Part shown: piece by piece, positions 1 through 7,813 of the stretch
Layout of the letters: each line of letters opens with the position of its first letter
How positions within the stretch are numbered: position 1 is the first letter of the stretch
Made by a program: the position numbers and the translations under genes
The notes under the pieces: model-generated
What the model was told of the DNA's origin: nothing
Database searches by the model: none
The model's input: only the letters and a program-made list of their open reading frames with translations
Source: Oscillospiraceae bacterium
GTDB lineage: Bacteria > Bacillota > Clostridia > Oscillospirales > Oscillospiraceae
Direction of reading: 5' to 3'
Assembly: GCA_902785905.1 (NCBI GenBank)
Contig: CADAAM010000060.1
Location: 1 to 34,057, forward strand
DNA length: 34,057 bases

Positions 1-286
1 GAGTAGCTTTGTATAGTGATGTATTTTGCTGTTCTTCATTATACATCTTCTGTACAAAAATTACCCCCTCCGTGTCCAATTTAAGCTTACCACTTCAAAG
101 TGTCGACAGCTTGAGAGCAAAAATGGGTACTTCCGAAAAAGTTCCCATTTTTGCATGGATTGTACGTGAAGGGGGACTCCCCGTCCCCCTTCACAGTTCC
201 CCCTTACAAGACCAACTTAGTTTGCAAGGGGTTGTCTACAGTCTGGATACTTCAACAATTGGACAGATTATGCCGAAATCAAAGTC
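1..286. other. Intergenic region with two strong hairpins
   Basis: I see no convincing gene here. Two perfect inverted repeats stand out: an 11-bp stem with arms at 117-127 and 144-154 (arms gcaaaaatggg/cccatttttgc), and a 12-bp stem with arms at 166-177 and 183-194. The A/T run inside the first stem makes it a plausible terminator for a gene left of the window. The base composition is clearly lower in GC than in rpe. A 101-codon open frame crosses both hairpins and resembles nothing known to me. Confidence 0.5.
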
Positions 287-315
287 TTGCAAAGACTTGC
301 AGCTTGTAGTATAAT
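287..315 (+). promoter_or_regulatory. Sigma-A type promoter for rpe-recR
   Basis: A -35 TTGCAA at 287-292, a 17-nt spacer and a perfect -10 TATAAT at 310-315 lie 36 nt before the rpe start. The spacing is ideal for the housekeeping sigma factor. A small hairpin (gtctttgc-like, 284-296) overlaps the -35 region, but I cannot assign a regulator to it. Confidence 0.7.
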
Positions 316-351
316 AAACTGATTAATCATTTATAAGGGAGAATTCTCATC

Positions 352-1017
352 ATGATAAAGATCGCACCTTCTGTTTTATCTGCCGATTTCGCCGTGCTGG
401 GCGCCGAGACCGCGGAGGTCAAGGCCGCCGGGGCCGAGTATCTGCACGTCGATGTGATGGACGGCATTTTCGTGCCGAACATCTCCATCGGCTTTCCCGT
501 CATCAAGTGCCTGCGCCGCGCCACCGACATGTTCCTGGACGTGCACCTCATGATCGACAGGCCCCTTCGCTATGTCGAGCGCTTCTGCGAGGCCGGGGCG
601 GATCTTGTGAACGTCCATGTCGAAGCCGACACGGAGGACGCGATCAAGGAGGCCATCGCTACCGTCAAGGCCAAGGGCAGAAAGGCCGCGGTCACCATCA
701 AGCCCCGTACCCCGGCCGAGGCTGTGCTGCCCTTTATCAAGAGCGTCGACCTCATCCTCGTCATGACCGTGGAGCCTGGCTTCGGCGGACAGAGCTTCAT
801 GGCCGACCAGCTGCCCAAGATCAACCTTATCCGCGGCATGATCGAGCAGTATAACCCCGCCTGCGAGCTCGAGGTCGACGGCGGCATTGACGCGCACACT
901 GCTCCCCTGGTCGTGAAGGCCGGGGCCGATGTCCTCGTCGCGGGCAGCGCGATCTTTGACAAGCCTGATCGCGCCGCAGCCATCCGCGCTATCCGCGAGG
1001 GCGCGGAGAAAGCCTGA
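352..1017 (+). CDS. rpe: Ribulose-phosphate 3-epimerase
   Basis: This enzyme interconverts D-ribulose 5-phosphate and D-xylulose 5-phosphate in the cytoplasmic pentose phosphate pathway. The 221-aa length fits the family. It is a TIM barrel with the expected metal and catalytic motifs in order: HVDVMDG near residue 32, DVHLMI near 63, a phosphate-binding stretch VEPGFGGQSF near 140, and EVDGGI near 173. The ATG follows an AAGGGAG ribosome site. The next gene, recR, starts 11 nt after the stop, so the two are probably one transcript from the promoter at 287-315. In many Firmicutes rpe follows rsgA/cpgA; whatever precedes it here is outside the window. Confidence 0.97.
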   Translation: MIKIAPSVLSADFAVLGAETAEVKAAGAEYLHVDVMDGIFVPNISIGFPVIKCLRRATDMFLDVHLMIDRPLRYVERFCEAGADLVNVHVEADTEDAIKEAIATVKAKGRKAAVTIKPRTPAEAVLPFIKSVDLILVMTVEPGFGGQSFMADQLPKINLIRGMIEQYNPACELEVDGGIDAHTAPLVVKAGADVLVAGSAIFDKPDRAAAIRAIREGAEKA

Positions 1018-1027
1018 GGAGCGCACC

Positions 1028-1627
1028 ATGTCGTTTTTCCCAGCCGCCCTTGAAACCCTTGTGGACCGCTTCGCCTCCCTGCCCGGCATCGGCAGGAAGA
1101 GCGCGCAGCGCCTCGCCTTTCATGTCCTCTCTCTGCCGGAGGAGGAGGCCCGGGCCTTTGCCGACGCGATCCTGGACGCCAAGAAAAACGTGCGCTGCTG
1201 CCGCGTCTGCCAGAACCTGACGGAGGGGGAGATCTGCTCCGTCTGCGCAAGCCAGACCCGCGACAAGTCCACCATCTGCGTCGTGTCCGAGCCGCGCGAC
1301 GTCATGAGCATCGAGCGCGGACGCGAGTATAACGGCGTCTACCATGTCCTGCACGGCGTCCTCAGCCCTATGAGCCATGTCGGCCCCGACGATATCCGCA
1401 TCAAGGAGCTGCTGACAAGGGTTGCCGACAACGAGGTGGAGGAGGTCATCATGGCCACAAACCCGGACACCGAGGGCGAGGCCACGGCCATGTACATCTC
1501 GCGCTTATTGAAACCCTTCGGCGTGAAGACCACTCGCCTGGCCTACGGCATCCCCGTGGGCTCCAACCTCGAATTTACCGACGACGCGACGCTCAACCGC
1601 GCCATCGAGGGCCGCACCGAAATCTGA
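1028..1627 (+). CDS. recR: Recombination mediator protein RecR
   Basis: RecR works with RecO and RecF to load RecA on single-stranded DNA at gaps. The 199-aa product has the family layout: a helix-hairpin-helix (LPGIGRKSAQRLAFH, residues 18-32), a four-cysteine zinc finger (CRVC...CSVC, about 57-72), a Toprim domain (VVSEPRDV near 84), and a C-terminal RLAYGIPVGSNLEF segment. The frame stays open upstream into rpe, but the ATG at 1028 is preceded by GAGGAG and begins with the usual MSFFP-type N-terminus, so I chose it. recR more often sits beside dnaX and ybaB; here it lies between rpe and rnj. Its partner recO is at 28163-28918 in the same window. Confidence 0.96.
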   Translation: MSFFPAALETLVDRFASLPGIGRKSAQRLAFHVLSLPEEEARAFADAILDAKKNVRCCRVCQNLTEGEICSVCASQTRDKSTICVVSEPRDVMSIERGREYNGVYHVLHGVLSPMSHVGPDDIRIKELLTRVADNEVEEVIMATNPDTEGEATAMYISRLLKPFGVKTTRLAYGIPVGSNLEFTDDATLNRAIEGRTEI

Positions 1628-1718
1628 TTAAGTCCGCACCGCTGCGGGCATACTCTCTTGTGAATGAAATAATTGCCAACACGGCTTTTACATATTATCT
1701 GAACTGAATGGAGAAAAC

Positions 1719-3377
1719 ATGGTATCTAAACTGAAAATAATCCCCCTCGGCGGACTCGGCGAGATCGGCAAGAACATGTACGCTTACGAGTTCGGCAACG
1801 ACATGATCGTGGTCGACTGCGGCATGGGCTTCCCGGACGACGACATGTACGGCATCGACAGCGTCCTGCCGGACATCTCCTATCTGCGCGCAAACCACGA
1901 AAAGCTGCGCGGCATCATCCTCACCCACGGGCATGAGGACCACATCGGCGCCGTGCCCTACGTCCTGCGCGAGCTTGACGTGCCCATCTACACCCTGCCG
2001 CTGACCGCCGCCCTCATCGAGCTGAAGCTGGAGGAGCACAATCTGCTCTTTAACTCCCAGATCTTCACAAAGAAGACGGGCTCGGTCTTCCGCCTCGGCT
2101 GCTTCACGATCGAGTTCATCCACGTCAACCACTCTATCCCGGACTCCGTGGCCGTCGCGATCACCACGCCCATCGGCACGGTCGTCCACACCGGCGACTA
2201 CAAGATCGACGTGACGCCCATCTCGGGCAGGATGATCGACCTTGTGCGCTTCGGCCAGCTCGGCAACGACGGCGTGCTCGCCCTGGTGGGAGAGTCCACA
2301 AATGTCGAGGTGCGCGGCCACTCCGACTCCGAGAGCAAGGTGGGCGAGAGCTTTGACAAGCTCTTCATGGGCTGCGACAAACGCATCATCATCACTACCT
2401 TCGCCTCCAATGTCCACCGGCTCCAGCAGATCATCAACGTCGCCGCCAAGTATAAGCGCAAGGTCGGCATCACCGGCCGCAGCATGGAGAACGTGCTGAA
2501 CGTGGCAAACGTCCTCGGCTACATGGACATCCCCGAGAACGTCATGTGCGACATCGAGAAGATCAACAAGCTGCCCCGCAGCCAGACCGTCATCATCTCC
2601 ACCGGCAGCCAGGGCGAGGCCATGTCCGCCCTCTACCGCATGGCCTTTTCCGAGCATAAGCAGATCCAGGTGGACGCCGGCGACCGCGTGATCATCTCCG
2701 CCTCGGCCATCCCCGGCAACGAGACCACCATCACCCGCGTGATTGACGAGCTCTTCCACAAGGGCGCGGAGGTCATCTACGACCGCCACACCGACCTGCA
2801 CGTCACCGGCCACGCCTGCCAGGAGGAGCTCAAGATGATGCTCGCCCTGACGCGGCCCAAGTTCTTCATCCCCATCCACGGCGAGCACCGCATGCTGGTC
2901 AAGCACGCGGAGATCGCCAAGAAGATGGGCGTCGCACCGAAGAATGTGGTCATCGCTGAAAACGGCTCCGTCATTGAGGTGACCAAGAAGAGCATCAAGT
3001 GCGAGGCGACCGTCCCCGCGGGCGCAGTCATGGTCTCCGGCAGCGGCGTGGGCGAGGTCGGCAGCGTTGTCCTGCGCGACCGGCACAAGCTGGCGGAGGA
3101 CGGCATGGTTGTCGTCGTCCTGCCGTATTCCACCCATGATCACCGCCTCCTGTCCGATCCCCAGATCATCACGCGCGGCTTCATCTACGTCAAGGAGGCC
3201 GAGGAGCTCATGGAGGAGCTCAAGCGCGTGGCCATTGAGTCGGCCGACGCCTGTGCCGCCCAGCACATCAACGACTGGACCGCCATCAAGAACAAGGTCA
3301 AAAACAACATCGCCGGCTACCTCTACAAGACGACCCGCTGCAGCCCCATGATCCTGCCGGTCATCACGGAGATCTAA
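1719..3377 (+). CDS. rnj: Ribonuclease J
   Basis: RNase J is a zinc-dependent 5'-3' exonuclease and endonuclease central to mRNA decay and rRNA maturation in Firmicutes. The 552-aa product carries the metallo-beta-lactamase signature THGHEDHIGA (residues 69-78, with His70, His72, Asp74 and His75), a second metal motif HTGDYKID, the beta-CASP insertion with TGSQGE, and a late PIHGEHRML motif. Length matches RnjA/RnjB of Bacillus (about 550 aa). Only one copy is in the window, so A or B type cannot be decided. The 91-nt gap after recR contains no strong terminator, so partial co-transcription is possible. The start has a GGAG site at suitable distance. Confidence 0.95.
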   Translation: MVSKLKIIPLGGLGEIGKNMYAYEFGNDMIVVDCGMGFPDDDMYGIDSVLPDISYLRANHEKLRGIILTHGHEDHIGAVPYVLRELDVPIYTLPLTAALIELKLEEHNLLFNSQIFTKKTGSVFRLGCFTIEFIHVNHSIPDSVAVAITTPIGTVVHTGDYKIDVTPISGRMIDLVRFGQLGNDGVLALVGESTNVEVRGHSDSESKVGESFDKLFMGCDKRIIITTFASNVHRLQQIINVAAKYKRKVGITGRSMENVLNVANVLGYMDIPENVMCDIEKINKLPRSQTVIISTGSQGEAMSALYRMAFSEHKQIQVDAGDRVIISASAIPGNETTITRVIDELFHKGAEVIYDRHTDLHVTGHACQEELKMMLALTRPKFFIPIHGEHRMLVKHAEIAKKMGVAPKNVVIAENGSVIEVTKKSIKCEATVPAGAVMVSGSGVGEVGSVVLRDRHKLAEDGMVVVVLPYSTHDHRLLSDPQIITRGFIYVKEAEELMEELKRVAIESADACAAQHINDWTAIKNKVKNNIAGYLYKTTRCSPMILPVITEI

Positions 3378-3424
3378 ATGAACACCGTAGTACCTTGTAA
3401 CGCTTAAAACTTGATACCATATTC

Positions 3425-3555
3425 TTGGCTCCCCCCCCTTTGGGGGGAGCTGTCGCGGCGCGTCTCCCGCAAGCGCCGTGACTGAGAGGGGATGTCATCC
3501 CGCGGCCCCTCTCCGTCACTTCGTGACACCTCTCCCCGGCGCGGGGAGAGGCAAG
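3425..3555. repeat. Inverted pair of dispersed palindromic repeats (family A)
   Basis: Two head-to-head copies of a repeat seen elsewhere in the window: 3425-3490 (forward) and 3506-3555 (reverse). Each has an outer poly-C/poly-G hairpin (ggctcccc/ggggagc type), an inner hairpin (gtcgcggcg/cgccgtgac, with one G-T pair; gtcac/gtgac in the second), and a tail ctgagaggg or its variant cggagaggg. Related copies lie at 8973-9032 and 28021-28138. The pair is bounded by an imperfect inverted repeat (gtaacgcttaaaact near 3396 and agttttaagtgttatac near 3567), like the ends of a small mobile unit. Confidence 0.7.
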
Positions 3556-3584
3556 TTTTTCTGTAGAGTTTTAAGTGTTATACT

Positions 3585-3729
3585 GGTCTCCCATAAAACG
3601 GCTTAAAGCCGTTTTATAGTGCCAAAGGCGCGTCGGAGACCTATGAGACGTGTTTTGTGCCCGGGGGCACAAAACTGGCAGCGCGCTTTGCGCGATGCCT
3701 TTTCGTTAAAACGAGCCGTTTTAACGAAA
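3585..3729. repeat. Cluster of nested and tandem hairpins
   Basis: Several strong palindromes lie side by side in a gene-free stretch. GGTCTCC at 3585-3591 pairs with GGAGACC at 3635-3641 and encloses a 10-bp palindrome (AAAACGGCTT/AAGCCGTTTT) near 3595-3615. A second, TTTTGTGCCC/GGGCACAAAA, spans 3653-3674. A third has a perfect 13-bp stem at 3701-3713 and 3717-3729. A small gcgcgctttgcgcg element lies between the second and third. No coding potential was recognised. It could be a structured RNA, a decayed element or stacked terminators. Confidence 0.55.
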
Positions 3730-3745
3730 AACAGTATTACAACAC

Positions 3746-3826
3746 CGTAGGGGCCGATGCCTTCATCGGCCCGCTGTTGTACGCCAGTGCGCGATGATCG
3801 GCGGGCCGACCGGGGGATCGGCCCCT
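3746..3826. repeat. MITE-like repeat with terminal inverted repeats (family B)
   Basis: An 81-bp unit begins CGTAGGGGCCGATGCC and ends with GGATCGGCCCCT, so the two ends are near-inverted copies. The interior repeats the ATCGGC theme in both orientations. A second copy with the same ends lies at 28914-28996 and a half copy at 26904-26938. It has no coding capacity. The last bases lie 25 nt before the radical SAM gene. Confidence 0.55.
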
Positions 3827-3851
3827 GTCCTTTTTTTGAGGGAGTAAGCCT

Positions 3852-4751
3852 ATGACCCGTTACCGCAGCTTAAACTCATATCTCCGGGAGACCTTCGGCG
3901 AGAAGGCCTACAAGCTGGCCCTGGACGGAGGTTTTACCTGTCCGACCAGGGACGGGACGCTGGATACGCGCGGCTGCATCTTCTGCGCGGGCGGAAGCGG
4001 GGACTTCGCGGCACCGGTTGGCGGGGATGTGTACGCCGCGATCGAAAAGGCGAAGGAGCGCGTCGCGGGCAAGGGCGGGAAGCGCTTCATCGCCTACTTC
4101 CAGAGCTACACCGGCACCTACGCTCCCGTCGGGAGGCTGCGCGATCTCTATATCAGAGCGATCACGCATCCGGACGTCGCCGCCCTGTCCGTCGCTACAA
4201 GGCCGGACTGCCTGCCGGATGAGGTGATCGCCCTGCTCGCGGAGCTGAATAGGTTCAGGCCCGTCTGGGTGGAGCTCGGCCTGCAGACCGTCCACGAGGA
4301 GACGGCCCGCTATATCCGCCGGGGCTGGGCGCTGCCGGTCTTTGACGGCGCGGTGACGCGCCTGCGCGAAGCGGGGCTCACGGTCATCGTCCACATGATC
4401 CTCGGCCTGCCGTGGGAGACAGCGGAGATGATGGCGGAGACGGCGCGATATATCGGAGAAAGCGGCGCGCAGGGCGTCAAGTTCCAGCTTCTGCACGTCC
4501 TGGAGGGGACGGACCTTGCGGAGGACTACCGGCGGGGCACGTTTCGGACGCTGACCATGGACGAGTATATCGACGTGCTGGAAAGCTGCGTCGAGTCCGT
4601 GCCCGCGGACATGGTGATCCACCGCCTGACCGGCGACGGGGCGAAGAAAAACCTGATCGCCCCCTTATGGAGCGCGGACAAAAAGCGCGTGCTCAACGAG
4701 ATCAGGCGGCGTTTTGAGCTGGACGACGTACAGCAGGGGAGACGGGCATAA
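3852..4751 (+). CDS. Radical SAM protein, TIGR01212/YhcC-like family
   Basis: The 299-aa product has the cluster-binding pattern C-x11-C-x2-C at Cys30, Cys42 and Cys45 (CPTRDGT...GCIFC). This is the spaced motif of the TIGR01212 (YhcC/YtqA) group rather than classic CxxxCxxC. Later segments FIAYFQSYTGTYAP, LSVATRPDCLPD and VELGLQTVHE are typical of the family's SAM-binding barrel. The N-terminal RSLNSYLRETFGEKAYKL also fits. The substrate is not settled to my knowledge; tRNA or another RNA has been suggested for relatives. The start follows GAGGGAG. It is a monocistron ended by the terminator at 4755-4790. Confidence 0.9.
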   Translation: MTRYRSLNSYLRETFGEKAYKLALDGGFTCPTRDGTLDTRGCIFCAGGSGDFAAPVGGDVYAAIEKAKERVAGKGGKRFIAYFQSYTGTYAPVGRLRDLYIRAITHPDVAALSVATRPDCLPDEVIALLAELNRFRPVWVELGLQTVHEETARYIRRGWALPVFDGAVTRLREAGLTVIVHMILGLPWETAEMMAETARYIGESGAQGVKFQLLHVLEGTDLAEDYRRGTFRTLTMDEYIDVLESCVESVPADMVIHRLTGDGAKKNLIAPLWSADKKRVLNEIRRRFELDDVQQGRRA

Positions 4752-4754
4752 ACA

Positions 4755-4790
4755 AACAGAGCCGGGATCGCACATGATCCCGGCTCTGTT
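4755..4790. terminator. Bidirectional terminator between convergent genes
   Basis: A perfect 15-bp stem (arms 4755-4769 and 4776-4790, aacagagccgggatc) with a 6-nt loop sits between the radical SAM stop and the stop of the minus-strand EAL gene. The AT-rich ends are short on both sides, so it may serve both genes. Confidence 0.75.
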
Positions 4791-4803
4791 CAATACCGTG
4801 TCC

Positions 4804-7623
4804 CTATTCCTTTTCCGCCGTTTCGACAAGCTCCCCGCTCAGGTCGATCTCCTGATAGGTAAACGCGCAGTAGCCCTGGCGTATGATCTGGTTTGCCGTG
4901 AGGTAATACCGCTTGTCCGTCCCGTCAAAGTAAAGGTTCTCAATGATGGTCTCGCCCTTCAAGGCGGCGCGTTCCGCCATACCGAGCCACTTTCCCGTGA
5001 CGGTGGGGAAGAGCTCCCTCACGCGGTGGCCCAGCATCTCCCTGAGGGGCCTGCCCACGCTGCGCCCAAAGCGGTGGTTGCCGTACAGGAGCACCGCGTC
5101 CGTGACCTCGCCCCTTGCGTCGGGACGAACCTTGTAAACCGCGTAGGAAATGGGCAGATCGTCGTACAGGCGGAAGAAGGTCGACGTGCGCAGCTGGAGA
5201 TTTTCAGACGGCGCGTGGTCGTCGTGATCCACCAGCAGACGCATCTCGGCGCTCTGGGTCATCTCGTCGAAATCCTCCGACTCGGAGAAAAGGGCATAGC
5301 CCATGGAGAGGTAGATCGTGGTGGGCGTGCCGTCAATCTCATGGATATTCTCGGCCGCGCACCTGATCGTGTCCCGCAGGGCGGAGAGCTCGGTTTTGTC
5401 GCGGACCTGACGGAGCACCACAAACTCAAAGCCGTTGACGCGGGCGACAGCGGAGTTGCGCCCGAAGGCCTTCTTGAGCTCGCGCCCCAGCGCCGAAATG
5501 ACCTTGTCCCCAAAATCAAAGCCATAGGCGTCGTTGATGGATTTGAGATCGTCGATGGACACCTGCAGGCACATGAAGTCCGTATTGCGCAGGAAATACT
5601 CGTCCTTGAAGGCGCCGACCTGCTCATACAGGCCGCGGGAGTTGAGCAGGCCCGTCATCTCGTCGCGCCTTGTGGTGTCGACGCCGCGCGGGTCGTTCAT
5701 GTTCAGCAGATCGCGGTCAATAAAGCAGCCGAGCAGACCGATAATATCGCCCTCCTCGTCATAGAGGGGCGTCTTGTTGGCCAGAATCTCGCGGTTTTCG
5801 CCGTTGCAGATGCAGCGGCCCGGAATGTTGTGGGTGGTGATCCCCTCGGTGATGACCCGAAACTCGTCGTTCATGTAGAGATCGGGGTGGACATGCCAGC
5901 CCAGCTCCTCGTCGTTTTTCCCGATCACGTCCGACGGGGAGGAGAAGCCGTAGTATTCCAGAAAGCCGCGGTTGACGCCGAGGAAGCGGCGGTCACGGTC
6001 CTTCCAGAACAGGCGCGCCACGTTGGAGTGGAGGAGATTGCTCCACAGCAGGGCGGGGGAACAGGCTTCCGCCGTGCGGTCCGCCAGGGAAGCGCGCAGC
6101 TCGAAGCGCTCCATCTCCCGGTGGGCGCTGCGCACGAGCTCCACCACGATGCCGGGGCGGTAGCGCAGCAGCAGAAACTGCTTCCACTCATAGCGGCCGT
6201 TGCCGACGAGACAGCGAAAGAGCGCGGACAGGGAGCTGAGCCGGGAGTCCGTCAGGCGCTGTTCCATGGTGTCGGCCTCCCAGAAACGCAGAAAGGCCTC
6301 GCGGTCATCCGGGAAGACCTGCTCCCTGGCGTAGCTTTGCACGATCTCGGTCAGCCCCTCGCGCCGGGAGGTGAGGTAGTCCTTCGTCCCGACATAGAGC
6401 GGCGTGAGGCAGTCCTTTTTGAGATCGACCAGAATAATGCGCTCAAAGAGCGTGTAGATCTGCCGCAGACCGTTGTCCAGAACGGAGGTGCTGGCGGACT
6501 GGGACTCCTGCGAGAGGTTGTTGAGCTGCATCAGAACGCAGTAGGCCCCTCTGCGCCGTGCCACGCATTTGGTCTTGAGCTCATAATATTCCTCGTTTGA
6601 GACAAAGAGCATGCGCCCCGTGCCCTGGATGCGGGTGCTCTCCAGCAGCTTGCCGATGCGCGCGGGGATGACCGAGTAGGGGTGGCTCTCGCCCAGCTGT
6701 TCGGGCCGGAAGATGTCGGGCAGCAGCACGATATTCCCGGTAATTTGCTCGAAGGCCTGGTTGCAGAAGAGCAGGGAGAAGTCGTCCTTCCGCATCTCGG
6801 CCAGAGCCAGCGGGATACTGTTGAGCGTGCGGCCGGTGGTCAGTCTCTTGCGCTCCGACGGGCTTAAAAACGGCGCGGAGCTGAGGAAATTGAGGCGGCC
6901 GATATCGTCGTAGTATTTGCGGTTGCGCGGCAGCTCGATCGAAATATTTCTCGCCCTGAGCTGGGCGATCGCCTCGTCAAAGGGGAGGGGCTTGCCGAAG
7001 TAGTAGCCCTGCACTTTTTCGCAGCCGATGTTGCGCAGGTAGACAAACTGCTCCTCCGTCTCCACGCCCTCGGCCAGGGTGTGGATGTCGATCTCCTTGG
7101 CCATCTGGATGACCGAGGTCAGGATCCTCAGAGAGCGCTGGTTGAAGGAGCTCAGAAAACGCATGTCCAGCTTGAGTTCGTCAAAGGGATAGTCCTTGAG
7201 CATGTTCAGCGACGAGTAGCCGCTGCCGAAGTCGTCCATCCAGACCTGATAGCCAGCCTCGTGGAAGCGGTCCACGACGGTGTGCATGAAGATGTCGCAC
7301 AGTAGAAAGTCCAGACGCGAGAGGTTGACGGACACGGGGATGGGGGTCTCGCCGCGCTCGACCGTGATTCGTATGCGGCGGCAGACCTCGCCGATCACAT
7401 AGCCGTCCAGCTCATGGATGCGCCCGGCCTCCTCCAGCACGGGGATAAAGGCGTCCGGGGACAGGAGGCCGCGTTCGGGATCGACCCAGCGCGCCAGGGC
7501 CTCAAAGCTGCAAAGCTGCCCGGAGATGGTGCGGATGACGGGCTGGTAGTAAACCTGTATCCGGCCGTTTTCGAGGGCGCTGTCAAAGTTGTCAAGTATA
7601 TACTGCCGCAGAGCCTTTTTCAT
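4804..7623 (-). CDS. EAL-PAS-degenerate GGDEF-PAS signalling protein (c-di-GMP phosphodiesterase)
   Basis: This 939-aa soluble-looking protein begins directly with an EAL domain (residues about 1-225) that keeps the usual catalytic set: Glu41 in EAL, Asn100, the Asp130-Asp131 pair in DDFGSGYSSL, Lys151, Glu185 and Glu188 in AEGVET, and Gln205 in QGYYFGKP. It should therefore hydrolyse cyclic di-GMP. PAS-like regions follow (about 265-370 and a clear one at 535-640 ending LLGCFIDRD). Next is a GGDEF domain (650-800) whose signature is NGFEF (730-734), so cyclase activity is probably lost; such domains often act as GTP sensors. A further PAS-like region lies at 825-930. EAL at the N-terminus is the reverse of the common GGDEF-EAL order. 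It is transcribed divergently from the HD-GYP gene. Confidence 0.9.
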   Translation of the reverse strand: MKKALRQYILDNFDSALENGRIQVYYQPVIRTISGQLCSFEALARWVDPERGLLSPDAFIPVLEEAGRIHELDGYVIGEVCRRIRITVERGETPIPVSVNLSRLDFLLCDIFMHTVVDRFHEAGYQVWMDDFGSGYSSLNMLKDYPFDELKLDMRFLSSFNQRSLRILTSVIQMAKEIDIHTLAEGVETEEQFVYLRNIGCEKVQGYYFGKPLPFDEAIAQLRARNISIELPRNRKYYDDIGRLNFLSSAPFLSPSERKRLTTGRTLNSIPLALAEMRKDDFSLLFCNQAFEQITGNIVLLPDIFRPEQLGESHPYSVIPARIGKLLESTRIQGTGRMLFVSNEEYYELKTKCVARRRGAYCVLMQLNNLSQESQSASTSVLDNGLRQIYTLFERIILVDLKKDCLTPLYVGTKDYLTSRREGLTEIVQSYAREQVFPDDREAFLRFWEADTMEQRLTDSRLSSLSALFRCLVGNGRYEWKQFLLLRYRPGIVVELVRSAHREMERFELRASLADRTAEACSPALLWSNLLHSNVARLFWKDRDRRFLGVNRGFLEYYGFSSPSDVIGKNDEELGWHVHPDLYMNDEFRVITEGITTHNIPGRCICNGENREILANKTPLYDEEGDIIGLLGCFIDRDLLNMNDPRGVDTTRRDEMTGLLNSRGLYEQVGAFKDEYFLRNTDFMCLQVSIDDLKSINDAYGFDFGDKVISALGRELKKAFGRNSAVARVNGFEFVVLRQVRDKTELSALRDTIRCAAENIHEIDGTPTTIYLSMGYALFSESEDFDEMTQSAEMRLLVDHDDHAPSENLQLRTSTFFRLYDDLPISYAVYKVRPDARGEVTDAVLLYGNHRFGRSVGRPLREMLGHRVRELFPTVTGKWLGMAERAALKGETIIENLYFDGTDKRYYLTANQIIRQGYCAFTYQEIDLSGELVETAEKE

Positions 7624-7674
7624 GGCGGCTCCTTTCCCAATAAGAGCTTTGAAGGTGGTCTTTATAATGGATTC

Positions 7675-7703
7675 ATATTACACAAAGACAAGGTTGGTGT
7701 CAA
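7675..7703 (-). promoter_or_regulatory. Promoter for the EAL gene
   Basis: On the minus strand, TTGACA (7703-7698) and TAATAT (7680-7675) are separated by exactly 17 nt. The consensus -35 suggests good basal expression. The start codon of the EAL gene is about 50 nt downstream, with an AAAGGAG site. Confidence 0.75.
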
Positions 7704-7755
7704 TAAATCCTTTTTTAAATAAAAGTATTATTTTACGTTAAGCGAACGCGTCCCC

Positions 7756-7784
7756 TTGCATTTGACGCGGCGAGAGACTACAAT
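7756..7784 (+). promoter_or_regulatory. Promoter for the HD-GYP gene
   Basis: TTGCAT (7756-7761), a 17-nt spacer and TACAAT (7779-7784) lie 29 nt before the HD-GYP start. Together with 7675-7703 this makes a back-to-back promoter pair about 50 bp apart, which could share a regulator. Confidence 0.7.
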
Positions 7785-7813
7785 AGAAAAAACAAATCGC
7801 AGAGGGGTTCGCT

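Noticed and set aside
4714..6600. A 628-codon open frame on the plus strand
   Set aside because: It lies opposite the EAL/GGDEF gene and its translation is low-complexity Ala/Val/Gly/Arg text typical of antisense frames in GC-rich DNA. The minus-strand product has clear domains.
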